Assembly: GCA_028288995.1 (NCBI GenBank)
Contig: JAQGHF010000003.1
Location: forward strand, 186,001-250,000
Length of the DNA: 64,000 bases
Reading direction: 5' to 3'
Source of the DNA: Candidatus Saccharimonadota bacterium
GTDB taxonomy: Bacteria > Patescibacteriota > Saccharimonadia > Saccharimonadales > Saccharimonadaceae
In this document: piece after piece, positions 43,256 through 51,668 of the stretch
How positions within the stretch are numbered: position 1 is the first letter of the stretch
How the letters are laid out: every line of letters begins with the position of its first letter
Made by a program: the position numbers and the translations under genes
Notes under the pieces: generated by a model
Database searches by the model: none
What the model was told of the DNA's origin: nothing
Seen by the model: the letters and a program-made list of their open reading frames with translations, nothing else

Positions 43256-46180
43256 TTAGTGAGGAACATCTAGACCGGGTGAGTTAGGTGTTTCGGGTGG
43301 CTTATTTGCTGGGCCGACAAACCCTACACCATTTGCAATGTTTTGAATGAAGTCTTTCTCGGCCTTACCTATGTTTGCAGAAACAACAGGACTGGCCAGT
43401 ATTTCTTTTGCTCGATCGGGGGTAAGTACACCCGCTTCCCAGGCGTGGTGAAGATTCTCTTCGGAGTGCGCCCCAAGTTCGGCATCACTAAGTCCTGCAT
43501 ATGTACCAGCATCTCTACTCGTTGCTGATAACCCCTGCCCGTTAAACGCCCATGTCGAGAGCGCATTGTTTTTCGCTTTTAAGCCAGCTTTATTAAGGGA
43601 GGTACGAACACTTTTTCCAACCTTTGAGTTCTGCGAACCTTCTGCGGCAAAGCTTGAACTCAATGTCGTTTGAAGTGCCTTTAGCCCTGCCCCACCGCTA
43701 TTCAACAGAATATTTTGGGCTGCGCGTGCCCCAACTGTGTCGTCCCTCTCTACTGCACTAGCAAGTGCTTTTTGGGATTCTCTAATAAGGTCCGTAGGGT
43801 TCTCGTGTTGTGTTCGCAGCAATGTCTCTGCTGCCTTAACTTCTTCAGCATCAGCGGCTTCCGACTTCTCTATGGCTGATTTGGTAAGGGAGCGGCGACC
43901 TGCACGGGTTGAAGGTGTAACTGCTACACCTTTTGCGAGGAAGCTGCTAAAGCCACCCCTTGCTACGCGTCCAGCAAAGTTTTGACTTCTCCTTGCCTCG
44001 GTACCAGCTTTTTTGTATGTATTTCCACGACCAACGAGACTTCCGTTGTACGATTCCCTAACTTTCTTGCCGAGGTTTCCATTCGCGCGCGACGCAAACT
44101 TGGAAGCCATCTGTCCGAGTACCGGAATACCATCAAGCGACTTCTTTAGTAATACAGGCACAACAAATAACGGTAAGACAAGTACTGCGGCTGCAATAAT
44201 TTGCCCGAACAAATCGCCACCATTTCCTGAAGCATCTTTATATGCTTCTGCACTCGATAGTACCTTCGAGGCAAGTTGTGAAGCACCGTAAACGAGTGCG
44301 ATAATTGGGAACAAAAGCAACATTGCTGTCAGCATTTTTCGCCACTGCGTAAAGAGTTTTTCAGTATTCGGTAAGAGAAATGCGACGAACGCTAATGGTG
44401 AAATAACGATGAGTAAAATAATAATTGCCTGACGTGCGATAAGGATAAATAGGATCATGATAAGTGCTATAACAGCGGCTAATAGAATCGGAATGAGTGT
44501 CGAAAGGAGTGCATAGGCAGCGCCACCTGCAACCACCAGTGCGATGACTTTCGCGGCAATTCCTGTTAAACCAGCCCCAGTATTGATTGCGTCCGAAGTC
44601 AAACTTGTGTTGGCTGTGGTGATTTGTGTCGTTATTCCATTAAAGAGATCTTTTATCGAGAATCCGAGAATGTTTGAAATATCTACTGCTAATTGACTAA
44701 CAAAGTACGACAAGTTAACGAGTATGGCGGCGATGATGAGCCGTGGCAACATTTTCTTCACACCATAATTTGAGACACCGAAGCTTGTTAGTTGCGAGAA
44801 TATAATAATAAGGAAAACAATAACAAAGACAACATTTGCAATCGTACGCATGGCTGACCAGGCTGTAAAGGTTCCGTTCGTTGCGCTCGTGTCTAAGACT
44901 TTTGGGTCAGTTCGTAGGAAGCTATTCGCGAGGAACCCAAACGATGCATCGGCGATACTAGCCATAAATGTAATGACTGGACAAATGATCCAACCGATAC
45001 CATCAATGGCACAGGTTGAAGTTGTATCATTCGGCGCCTGCTGTTTTATAGTGGTGGCTTGTTGTACTGCTTCTTTGGGGTTTTTCACAGCCCAGGCGAG
45101 ATATGCTTTGGCGTATTGATTAGCGCTATCACCCAGCGACCCACAGGCGGACTGTGTTCCAATAGCAGTCCCTGTTGCAAATATGTAGGGTTGACCCATG
45201 GCAACAGAGGTACCCCTCGGTCCTCCATCAATGCTAAGACTACCTGGTGTCCATGTGTGAATATTCGCCAGGTTTGTTATACCAACGCTATATCCTTCAC
45301 CCACTCCAACCGTTGACCATGAAGTACGAGAACTGGCCGCGCCATAGGTAAACCAGTGGTCTGCCAACTTGAAGGTACTTGCATCAGTTCCTTCGAGTGA
45401 TTGCATGGTTATACCAGTAGTACTACTCAGACTCGAGTCTGGTACAGTGTTGTTCTCAGTCGCCTTACAGAGCGCCATGAAGGTGCTTCTTACCAGAACG
45501 TACTTCGCAGCATCGGATAATGTAACAACCTTCGCGTTTTTTGTCGCCATAAACTTAGCATAAGTAGTATCACCTGAGTTATTTGTTCGATGCCAATCTC
45601 CATTTCCAGTCTTACAGCCGTCACCGCCATTTCTTTGAAAGCCGAAGTCACACAATAAGCCAAACACACTATCGGCATCACCCGACTTGACACTGTAGCC
45701 TAATTTCGTGAGGGCTTCTTGTATGAACGCAGGATTTCCGCATTCGGCCGCACCAGTCTTACTAACCGTTCCGGATCCGTAAGCACTATTGAGGACCGAA
45801 CCTGCTATAACATCCAGGGAGAATGCACTTCCAGGAGAAAACCACTCAAAGTCCAGAGCATGTCCTTCGTTGATTGCAGTACGATATGCAGGGATTAGGC
45901 TGGCGAATATGGGCGTGTCATCTTTTAGTGGGGCTGATTTAATGCAGGTAGCAAGCGCATTACGGTATAAATTCGCAATAATCTGGTTATCAAGTGAGGT
46001 TAAGGTTGCAGTTGATGCAGCTGATGAAGTCGAAGGCTGTAGGACCGTTGCGAGTGATGAGAAAACGATGACCAGTGCAATAAAAAAAAGTAAAGGAGCC
46101 TTCAATAGGCTGTATGAACTTTTGTGTAGTTTTATTGCTGTGGGTTTGTTGTTTTTCGCCCAGATGTTGAATCTTGACAT
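43256..46180 (-). CDS. VirB6/TrbL-like polytopic T4SS channel protein
   Basis: About 974 residues. After a basic start comes a signal-like helix (~28-50, ending STSSAAS), an extracellular domain of ~350 residues with paired Cys, then a cluster of hydrophobic helices (~405-690) including IANVVFVIVFLIIIFSQLTSFGVSNYGVKKMLPRLIIAAILVNLSYF-type sequence, the pattern of VirB6/TrbL proteins in CPR. The last ~290 residues are soluble, Ala/Lys/Arg-rich and helical, cytoplasmic. I chose ATG at 46178-46180; a TTG seven codons earlier is possible. It is the first gene of the operon that runs to 34794. Confidence 0.85.
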   Translation of the reverse strand: MSRFNIWAKNNKPTAIKLHKSSYSLLKAPLLFFIALVIVFSSLATVLQPSTSSAASTATLTSLDNQIIANLYRNALATCIKSAPLKDDTPIFASLIPAYRTAINEGHALDFEWFSPGSAFSLDVIAGSVLNSAYGSGTVSKTGAAECGNPAFIQEALTKLGYSVKSGDADSVFGLLCDFGFQRNGGDGCKTGNGDWHRTNNSGDTTYAKFMATKNAKVVTLSDAAKYVLVRSTFMALCKATENNTVPDSSLSSTTGITMQSLEGTDASTFKLADHWFTYGAASSRTSWSTVGVGEGYSVGITNLANIHTWTPGSLSIDGGPRGTSVAMGQPYIFATGTAIGTQSACGSLGDSANQYAKAYLAWAVKNPKEAVQQATTIKQQAPNDTTSTCAIDGIGWIICPVITFMASIADASFGFLANSFLRTDPKVLDTSATNGTFTAWSAMRTIANVVFVIVFLIIIFSQLTSFGVSNYGVKKMLPRLIIAAILVNLSYFVSQLAVDISNILGFSIKDLFNGITTQITTANTSLTSDAINTGAGLTGIAAKVIALVVAGGAAYALLSTLIPILLAAVIALIMILFILIARQAIIILLIVISPLAFVAFLLPNTEKLFTQWRKMLTAMLLLFPIIALVYGASQLASKVLSSAEAYKDASGNGGDLFGQIIAAAVLVLPLFVVPVLLKKSLDGIPVLGQMASKFASRANGNLGKKVRESYNGSLVGRGNTYKKAGTEARRSQNFAGRVARGGFSSFLAKGVAVTPSTRAGRRSLTKSAIEKSEAADAEEVKAAETLLRTQHENPTDLIRESQKALASAVERDDTVGARAAQNILLNSGGAGLKALQTTLSSSFAAEGSQNSKVGKSVRTSLNKAGLKAKNNALSTWAFNGQGLSATSRDAGTYAGLSDAELGAHSEENLHHAWEAGVLTPDRAKEILASPVVSANIGKAEKDFIQNIANGVGFVGPANKPPETPNSPGLDVPH

Positions 46181-46213
46181 AGCGAATCTATTTAACCACA
46201 AGCACTTATGAAT

Positions 46214-46245
46214 TTAAAGTGATGCTCTCTCGAACATCACTTTAA
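46214..46245. terminator. Perfect 11-bp hairpin between T4SS genes
   Basis: TTAAAGTGATG (46214-46224) and CATCACTTTAA (46235-46245) flank a 10-nt loop. It lies between the stop of the 288-residue gene (46271) and the start of the VirB6-like gene. There is no long T-run, so it may be a weak terminator or an mRNA-end stabiliser that separates the two expression levels. Confidence 0.6.
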
Positions 46246-46270
46246 GTAATACAATTGTATCTAACGTGTC

Positions 46271-47137
46271 TTACTCTGAGTAGTCAGACAACTTCCAGTT
46301 TCCATTGACGTTTGTCATAGTCATTCTAATTGTGTAAGGTGTTGTGTCTATAGCGACCCCCTCCGTATATTTGAGCACTGCGTTTTTATCGCTATTGTCG
46401 TATTCATGAACAGTGACGTCGGCAACAATTTTTGTACTATCCTCTGAGACGAACTGAATAGAATCTACAACCTCACCTCTTTTATAAGCTTCTTTGTTCT
46501 GACTGTTGTATTCACTGTTAGGGTCGTTTGGCGTAGTCAAAAAATTTAAGTTGGTGGTTGTCTTGTGTATGTTTTCTTTGTTAGGGACATATGTTGAAAG
46601 TGAGGGTATAGTCTGCCAATTATCTACAAGAAGCTGACTTTCAAATTGCGCATTACTTTTGGTCATTAAGTTAGTGAAGTATGCACCTGGGTCATCAGAG
46701 CTAGCCCAAGCTTTTGAGTTCGCTTCTGTTCCGCCAGCATTAATCCACTCATCAACCTCGCCAACAGATGCTTTCACGACTGCTTCTGGGGTAGTGTATT
46801 TCTCAGCGCTGATAGGAGTAGCTTGTACTTCTGTTGCTACTGGTGGTTTCGTGTTCTCTGGGCTCGGAGTTGCCTTACCGGTTGCAACAGGTTCGTTACC
46901 TGCAGGTACTTCGTGCTTATTGCTGAGATTAACACCAACAACAGCTCCCGTGACTATGACACCTGTGCCAACGACACTACCAATAACAGTCCATGCGATT
47001 TTCTTTAGACGACTAGACTTTTTTGGGTCATCGTTTTCAGGAGATGGGGTACCACCGGATGTAGCCGGTGCTTCAGGGGCGATCACAGTATTGATGTGAA
47101 AGTTGGGGTTGAAATGATTGTTGCTAGTTTCTGACAC
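46271..47137 (-). CDS. Single-helix exported protein upstream of the T4SS operon
   Basis: A 288-residue protein. A polar N-terminal tail (~1-43) ends in KKSSRLKK, then one helix (~47-69, IAWTVIGSVVGTGVIVTGAVVG), a Pro/Thr linker, and an outside domain (~105-288) with helical and beta parts and no Cys. The end, VNGNWKLSDYS, resembles NTF2-like folds and would fit VirB8-like or surface anchor proteins; this is a guess. Its promoter has TATAAT in an AT run at about 47167-47176 with GAAAGGA downstream. It is divergent from the pilin cluster, 174 bp away. Confidence 0.65.
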   Translation of the reverse strand: MSETSNNHFNPNFHINTVIAPEAPATSGGTPSPENDDPKKSSRLKKIAWTVIGSVVGTGVIVTGAVVGVNLSNKHEVPAGNEPVATGKATPSPENTKPPVATEVQATPISAEKYTTPEAVVKASVGEVDEWINAGGTEANSKAWASSDDPGAYFTNLMTKSNAQFESQLLVDNWQTIPSLSTYVPNKENIHKTTTNLNFLTTPNDPNSEYNSQNKEAYKRGEVVDSIQFVSEDSTKIVADVTVHEYDNSDKNAVLKYTEGVAIDTTPYTIRMTMTNVNGNWKLSDYSE

Positions 47138-47311
47138 TTTACGTGTTCCTTTCGCACTTGGCGACTATTATATATATCGACTTGGGCTTTGTTGCAACTT
47201 CAGTGCTTGCGCACTTTGTTAAAGTTAATATATCACAAAAACACTAAAAAGTAAATAGCTTATGTATCAAAACTTGCAAATTAGCAAGGAACGTCGTAAT
47301 TTATAGAGAGT

Positions 47312-47827
47312 ATGAAGATAAAACAAACAATAAAAACACTCGTTGTCAGCGCCTTGCTGCTTGTGTCGAGTTTTGCGCTTATCGCCCCAACCAACACATT
47401 TGCACAGTCTTGTGGTGGAGTGCAAACATCTATCATTTCCTGTGCCCAGTCTGGCTCTTGTCCAGACGGCGGCGATCCCTATGAAGGAACTAAACCAAGT
47501 ACCGATAAAGACAAAACCACCTATAAGGCGACTTACAATCACGATTATGGTTTTTGTAGCGATGGATCAATCCCTAGTAAAGCGGTCACGGATACGGGTG
47601 TATGGGGTATACTCCTCCTTGCTATCAACATCTTAACTGCTGGTGTTGGCATCGCTGCTATCGGTGGTATCGTCTACGGTGCGATTCTCTACACCTCCGC
47701 AGGAGGAAGTCCGGAACAGGTTAAAAAGGCTATGGGGATCATTACAAATGTTGTGATCGGTGTTATTGCCTATGCATTAATGTTCTCGGGACTGAATTTC
47801 CTTATTCCAGGAGGGTTATTCAACTAA
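47312..47827 (+). CDS. VirB2/TrbC-type T4SS pilin 1
   Basis: A 171-residue protein. Signal peptide (~1-31, ending NTFAQS), a Cys-rich outside piece (~32-95; Cys in QSCGG, ISCAQ, GSCPD, GFCSD) and two helices (~105-130 and ~145-168) joined by a short basic loop GGSPEQVKKAMG. This helix-loop-helix is the T4SS pilin core. It is the longest of the six and has a unique Cys-rich head, so it may be a tip or adhesive pilin. Its stop overlaps the next start by 1 base (TAATG). Confidence 0.85.
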   Translation: MKIKQTIKTLVVSALLLVSSFALIAPTNTFAQSCGGVQTSIISCAQSGSCPDGGDPYEGTKPSTDKDKTTYKATYNHDYGFCSDGSIPSKAVTDTGVWGILLLAINILTAGVGIAAIGGIVYGAILYTSAGGSPEQVKKAMGIITNVVIGVIAYALMFSGLNFLIPGGLFN

Positions 47828-48300
47828 TGAAATTGATCAGAAAAGCCGTCCTCCTTCTCTCTTTCGCGATTTTTGTCGCTGCGCCAGTTTTTAGTTTTGT
47901 CACTCCTGCGAACTCGTTTGCGGCTGGGGTGACTAATGCAAGTCAGTGTGAAAAGTCGTTCCTTGGTATACAACCCTGGTTCAGGGGTCTTGCAGTAGTA
48001 AATAATGGACAATGTTCTATCGCAAGTCCTGGACAATTGCTTGCTGATGGTAAGACAACACTTGATCTCACGGGCTTTATCTGGCGTATAGCATTAAATG
48101 TGATCGATATTGGTCTCGCTGTTGTCGGCTATATCGCCTTCTTCTTCGTATTGTACGGAGGCTTCCAGTTCTTAACGGGTGGTAATAATCCGAGCCAGAT
48201 TGAAAAAGCACGAAAGACGATTCTTAACGCTGTTGTTGGATTGGTTATATCACTGGGTGCGGTCGCAATTATTAACCTAGTATTTGGGATTATTGGATAA
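47827..48300 (+). CDS. VirB2/TrbC-type T4SS pilin 2
   Basis: A 157-residue protein with signal peptide (~1-34, ending NSFAAG), an outside piece with Cys in ASQCEKSF and NGQCSI, and two helices (~88-115, ~130-155) joined by GGNNPSQIEKARKTILNAVVG. Same fold as its neighbours. It starts in TAATG overlap with pilin 1 and is followed by pilin 3 after 3 nt. Confidence 0.85.
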   Translation: MKLIRKAVLLLSFAIFVAAPVFSFVTPANSFAAGVTNASQCEKSFLGIQPWFRGLAVVNNGQCSIASPGQLLADGKTTLDLTGFIWRIALNVIDIGLAVVGYIAFFFVLYGGFQFLTGGNNPSQIEKARKTILNAVVGLVISLGAVAIINLVFGIIG

Positions 48301-48303
48301 ACT

Positions 48304-48603
48304 ATGAATAATTTTCTATTAAAGCTGGCGGTAACATTGGTTGGTGACAATAAAACAACCGTAAACATTCCGAATTTAACCGGCGAACAAGTACTCCATA
48401 ATGGTCTGAACATCGCCTACTTCCTCGCCGGAACAATTGCAGTCATTGTTATCATCATTGGTGGCATCATGTACGTCACTGCTGCTGGTAACAGTGGAAA
48501 TATTACAAAGGCAAAGAATATGCTTCTCTACGCTGTCGTTGGTCTCGTTATTGTTATCGCGGCATATGCCATCACTAACTATGTTATCGTGGGGTTTAAT
48601 TAA
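48304..48603 (+). CDS. VirB2/TrbC-type T4SS pilin 3 (short, no clear signal peptide)
   Basis: A 99-residue protein. The N-terminus (NNFLLKLAVTLVGDNKTTVN) is only weakly hydrophobic and has no AxA-like cut site. Two helices (~38-60, ~75-97) flank AGNSGNITKAKNMLLYAVVG, the same motif as in the others. It overlaps pilin 4 by one base. It may be inserted without cleavage or may be a minor subunit. Confidence 0.8.
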   Translation: MNNFLLKLAVTLVGDNKTTVNIPNLTGEQVLHNGLNIAYFLAGTIAVIVIIIGGIMYVTAAGNSGNITKAKNMLLYAVVGLVIVIAAYAITNYVIVGFN

Positions 48604-48983
48604 TGAAAAAAATGAAGAATTTTGTACTCATCCTTGGGATTGCGATTGGCGTCGGACTTTTAGCGCCAGTTAGCGCGAACGCGGCGACCAGTGTTATCTC
48701 GGACCAATGTGTGGGTGTGACCAACTCTTCTGTCTGTAAGAATCAGAACGCAAAACCGTCTGACCTTATTAGCAAGATTGTGAACGTGCTGTTGTTTATT
48801 GTCGGTGCTCTATCGGTGGTCATGATCATTGTTGGTGGTATCTTGTACGCTACTTCCAACGGTGACTCGGGACGGGTAACGTTAGCAAAGAACACAATCA
48901 CCTATTCGGTTGTCGGACTGGTCGTTGCCTTCCTGGCATTTGCGGTAGTCCAGTTCGTTGTGACGAAGTTCACCACGCCGTAG
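48603..48983 (+). CDS. VirB2/TrbC-type T4SS pilin 4
   Basis: A 126-residue protein: signal peptide (~1-26, ending ANAAT), short head with Cys in SDQCVG and SSVCKN, and two helices (~55-80, ~98-122) joined by NGDSGRVTLAKNTITYSVVG. It starts in TAATG overlap with pilin 3. After it comes a 73-bp gap with a new promoter for pilin 5. Confidence 0.87.
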   Translation: MKKMKNFVLILGIAIGVGLLAPVSANAATSVISDQCVGVTNSSVCKNQNAKPSDLISKIVNVLLFIVGALSVVMIIVGGILYATSNGDSGRVTLAKNTITYSVVGLVVAFLAFAVVQFVVTKFTTP

Positions 48984-49056
48984 CTTACCCTTAACAAACG
49001 TCGCAATATCTGCTATAACAGTACGAAGAGATTCTATAAGAAAGGAATATCATCAA

Positions 49057-49446
49057 ATGAAAATTACAAAAAAAGCACTAGCTAGCTTCGCAGGTTCAAC
49101 TGCACTAGCCCTCGTAGCAGTATTTGTTCCGACAAGTGCGTTTGCTGCAACCGACCTACAGGGTGGAATTAACGCCGCTCAGCCTTCTGGCGCTGCTGGT
49201 ACCACTACACTATTCGGTGATGGATCAATCTTTAATACTATCGTTAACATCCTATTGTTCCTTATTGGTGCGATTTCAGTGATCATGTTGATCATTGGTG
49301 GTATTCGTTACACAATTTCAGCTGGTGACAGTGGAAACGTTACGGCTGCAAAGAACACGATTATGTATGCGATTATTGGTCTTATCATTGCCTTCCTTGC
49401 CTTCGCAATTGTGAACTGGGTACTCAAAGCACTTACAAACGGATAA
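49057..49446 (+). CDS. VirB2/TrbC-type T4SS pilin 5 (likely major pilin)
   Basis: A 129-residue protein with signal peptide (~1-31, ending SAFAATD), a short Cys-free head and two helices (~60-82, ~100-125) joined by AGDSGNVTAAKNTIMYAIIG. Unlike most genes here it has a leader with a good Shine-Dalgarno (AAAGGAAT, about 9 nt before ATG) and its own strong terminator at 49470, marks of high expression. That suggests the main pilus subunit. Confidence 0.88.
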   Translation: MKITKKALASFAGSTALALVAVFVPTSAFAATDLQGGINAAQPSGAAGTTTLFGDGSIFNTIVNILLFLIGAISVIMLIIGGIRYTISAGDSGNVTAAKNTIMYAIIGLIIAFLAFAIVNWVLKALTNG

Positions 49447-49469
49447 ATTAACCAATCCTTATAGAAATA

Positions 49470-49499
49470 AAATAAGCTCCTTTTTACGGGAGCTTATTT
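49470..49499. terminator. Bidirectional terminator between pilin 5 and hsp20
   Basis: An 11-bp perfect stem, AAATAAGCTCC (49470-49480) and GGAGCTTATTT (49489-49499), with an 8-nt loop. A-rich before and T-rich after, it serves both the plus-strand pilin and the convergent hsp20. Confidence 0.85.
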
Positions 49500-49525
49500 C
49501 ATAATCTATTAAGATTAATGAACTA

Positions 49526-49990
49526 TTATTGGACTTGGATCTTCTTTGCTTGCTCTGTCTTGATCTTTGAGAAGCTGATTGCCAGAACACCGTCCTTAAG
49601 GACTGCTTCTACTTCATCTTCCTTCACGTTGACAGGCAATGCGAGTGTTCGGCTGAACTCTCCCCAGTAACATTCCTGGATGTGCCAGTTTGTTGCGTTA
49701 CTGTCGTCACCGCTACTAAGTGTTCCGCTGATCGTCAAGATGCCGTCGCTAATGCTGACATCAAGCTCCTCTTTGTTTACACCTGCAGTACGAGCTTTCA
49801 CAACAAGCTTGTCTTCCGTTTCGTATACATCAACGGCTAATTGGCCAGGAAATTCTTCTTCACTGTCATCCCAAGTGTCGTCAGTCGCAGCTGGCGCTGG
49901 TGCGTCAGTTGATGAAAGGTCGTCGTCGCTCAAAAAAGCAGCAGCTAGTTCATCTTCAATTAATAGGTCTTCGTTTTGTTTGCGGGCCAT
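49526..49990 (-). CDS. hsp20: Small heat-shock protein Hsp20/IbpA family
   Basis: A 154-residue chaperone. An acidic, Asp/Ser-rich N-terminal arm (~1-60) precedes the alpha-crystallin domain: LAVDVYETEDKLVVKARTAGV, KEELDVSISDGILTISG, and GEFSRTLALPVNVKEDEVEA with the end motif GVLAISFSK. The start at 49988-49990 has a GGAGG ribosome site 5-6 nt upstream; an earlier in-frame ATG adds 35 unrelated residues. It binds unfolding proteins to keep them soluble. Confidence 0.93.
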   Translation of the reverse strand: MARKQNEDLLIEDELAAAFLSDDDLSSTDAPAPAATDDTWDDSEEEFPGQLAVDVYETEDKLVVKARTAGVNKEELDVSISDGILTISGTLSSGDDSNATNWHIQECYWGEFSRTLALPVNVKEDEVEAVLKDGVLAISFSKIKTEQAKKIQVQ

Positions 49991-50075
49991 GATATCCTCC
50001 ACTTTCTCTAGGCTCATTTGACAAATAGTCCTTCGTATTATAACGGGCACCTTCACTATAATCAACCAGTTACCC

Positions 50076-50759
50076 ATGCTAAACGTAAAAAACACAATAC
50101 TCGACAGCCTTCTTGCAGTGGTCGCACCACACCTCTGTTCTGGGTGTGGTCACATTGGGTCGACTTTTTGTGATAATTGTAAATATAACATCATCGAGGA
50201 ACCATTTTCGGGATGTATTTTATGTGAACGACCAAGTGTTCAAGGGGTCTGCGATGACCATAAAACGGCATTTAATCAAGCATGGACCGTGGGGGTACGA
50301 AGTGGTGCGCTACAGCGACTCATCGGTGGATTCAAGTTTCGGAATATGAAAGCATCCTCTATAGATCTTGCTGACTTGCTTCATAAACGGTTGCCGCAAC
50401 TTCCCCACTCGACCGTATTCGTTCCCATACCCACAACATCCGCTCATATACGAGAACGAGGCTATGATCATATGCTCCTCATTGCAAAAGAACTTGGTCG
50501 ATTGAGGCACACCCCCGTTGAGCAGCTACTTATACGAAATAACTCTCTTATTCAACACCATGCGAATCGTAAAGATAGAATTATACAGGCAGCGACAGCC
50601 TTTAGGGTCGAGGGTAACATTGATCCAAATGCTATCTATATTCTTCTTGATGACGTTGTGACAACAGGAGCTACTATTGAACAGGCTGCGTTGTTACTGA
50701 AGAACGCTGGTGCGGCGACTATTTGGGTGGCAGCAACTTCACGTCAGCCTCTCGACTGA
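50076..50759 (+). CDS. comF: ComF-family phosphoribosyltransferase-like protein
   Basis: A 227-residue protein. The N-terminal zinc finger has CSGCGHIGSTFCDNC plus later CILC (four Cys pairs). The C-terminal PRTase domain has VFVPIPTTSAHIRERGYDHM and the PRPP loop ILLDDVVTTGATIEQAA. In Gram-positive bacteria ComF helps competence and DNA uptake; the PRTase substrate is unknown. Being flanked by T4SS pilin genes fits a DNA-import role. TATAAT at 50057-50062 gives a leader of about 7 nt. Confidence 0.92.
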   Translation: MLNVKNTILDSLLAVVAPHLCSGCGHIGSTFCDNCKYNIIEEPFSGCILCERPSVQGVCDDHKTAFNQAWTVGVRSGALQRLIGGFKFRNMKASSIDLADLLHKRLPQLPHSTVFVPIPTTSAHIRERGYDHMLLIAKELGRLRHTPVEQLLIRNNSLIQHHANRKDRIIQAATAFRVEGNIDPNAIYILLDDVVTTGATIEQAALLLKNAGAATIWVAATSRQPLD

Positions 50760-50799
50760 TCGGTGCACATCTGTTAAAATAGCCAAAGTTCTTTCATCT

Positions 50800-50887
50800 G
50801 GAGGGGTCGCATAGTGGTTTAGTGCACCGGTCTTGAAAACCGGAGTGGGGCAACTCACCGAGAGTTCGAATCTCTCCCCCTCCGCCA
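50800..50887 (+). tRNA. tRNA-Ser (anticodon UGA)
   Basis: Acceptor GGAGGGG pairs with CCCCTCC, discriminator G, and CCA is encoded. Anticodon arm CCGGT-CTTGAAA-ACCGG reads UGA. The long variable arm (GTGGGG...CTCACC) is typical of serine tRNA. T-arm GAGAG-TTCGAAT-CTCTC. A TAAAAT lies 19 nt upstream. Confidence 0.97.
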
Positions 50888-50897
50888 GATTGAATAT

Positions 50898-50930
50898 AAA
50901 AAACGATCTTTCTACGAAGGTCGTTTTTGT
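50898..50930 (+). terminator. Terminator after tRNA-Ser(UGA)
   Basis: AAAAAACGATCTT (50898-50910) pairs with AAGGTCGTTTTT (50917-50928), one G-T pair, six-base loop, then T-rich GTTTT. Confidence 0.8.
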
Positions 50931-50943
50931 TTTATGAAACGGT

Positions 50944-51348
50944 TTAAACGTTAGTTCCGCCAGCTGTAGTGCCAGGCGCGAGGGAGTTTATGACGAAATT
51001 AATGGCCGCATACGCAAGGAACGCGATGACCAGTCCGACAATGGCATAAAGAACGGTGTTTTTTGCTGCTGTTACTGCCGTTGAGTTACCCGCTGAAACA
51101 ACGTAGCGAAGTCCACCAACGATCAACATGATGACACTGAGTCCGCCAACGATAAAAAGAAGAACGTTAGTGACGGTTGTAATGACCCCACCGCCACCAA
51201 AGAGCTCTGTCGGTTGACCATTACCCTTTGCGGCATTCACACCATCAAAAACAGTCAGGGCTGATGAGTCTTGGGTGATAAAGAGAGATGCGGCAAATAC
51301 GAGAATGGTTGCAATCAGCAACGGGGTAAGTTTTCGTAAAGTTTTCAT
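50944..51348 (-). CDS. VirB2/TrbC-type T4SS pilin 6, separate from the cluster
   Basis: A 134-residue protein: signal peptide (~1-30, ending SSALTV), short head, two helices (~55-80, ~98-120) joined by AGNSTAVTAAKNTVLYAIVG, then GLVIAFLAYAAINFVINSL. The nearest relative by eye is pilin 5 (49057). It is on the other strand between tRNA genes, with a strong ribosome site (AAAGGAG, about 7 nt upstream) and ATTATA box (51377-51382). A transposed or independently controlled major pilin is likely. Confidence 0.87.
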   Translation of the reverse strand: MKTLRKLTPLLIATILVFAASLFITQDSSALTVFDGVNAAKGNGQPTELFGGGGVITTVTNVLLFIVGGLSVIMLIVGGLRYVVSAGNSTAVTAAKNTVLYAIVGLVIAFLAYAAINFVINSLAPGTTAGGTNV

Positions 51349-51470
51349 TCCGCTTCTCCTTTCAGCATATTAAACAATTATATTTTAATTATAGCAAAAC
51401 CCATCTCAAAATCTAGTCGTCACATCTGTTTTATGCTACAATCGTTCAAGTCGTAAGCCTGTAAAAAAGG

Positions 51471-51485
51471 CCTCCGATATGGAGG
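51471..51485 (+). other. Hairpin joining the tRNA-Ser(GCU) leader to its 5' end
   Basis: CCTCC (51471-51475) can pair with GGAGG (51481-51485), the first bases of the tRNA. The leader could compete with the acceptor stem before RNase P cleavage. Confidence 0.4.
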
Positions 51486-51573
51486 AGTACCCAAGTGGCT
51501 GAAGGGGATGGTTTGCTAAATCATTAGTCTGGGGAAACCTGGAGCGAGAGTTCGAATCTCTCCTCCTCCGCCA
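51481..51573 (+). tRNA. tRNA-Ser (anticodon GCU)
   Basis: Acceptor GGAGGAG/CTCCTCC, G discriminator, encoded CCA. Anticodon loop TTGCTAA gives GCU. Long class II variable arm (CTGGGGAAACCTGGAG region). Extended -10 TGCTACAAT ends at 51442, leaving a leader of about 30 nt. Confidence 0.96.
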
Positions 51574-51581
51574 AATGAAAT

Positions 51582-51611
51582 GAGTCCTGCTGTATCAGGG
51601 CTCTTTTCTTT
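51582..51611 (+). terminator. Terminator after tRNA-Ser(GCU)
   Basis: GAGTCCTG (51582-51589) and CAGGGCTC (51596-51603) form an 8-bp stem with one G-T pair, followed by TTTTCTTT. Confidence 0.8.
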
Positions 51612-51668
51612 AGGCATGTCGTTAGTTTCACCTTAGTTTTTTACGCTCATGCTATACTGAAATCAACC

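Noticed and set aside
46181-46201. TTG start for the VirB6-like protein seven codons upstream
   Set aside because: The ATG at 46180 is simpler; neither has a strong ribosome site, so the TTG is only an alternative.
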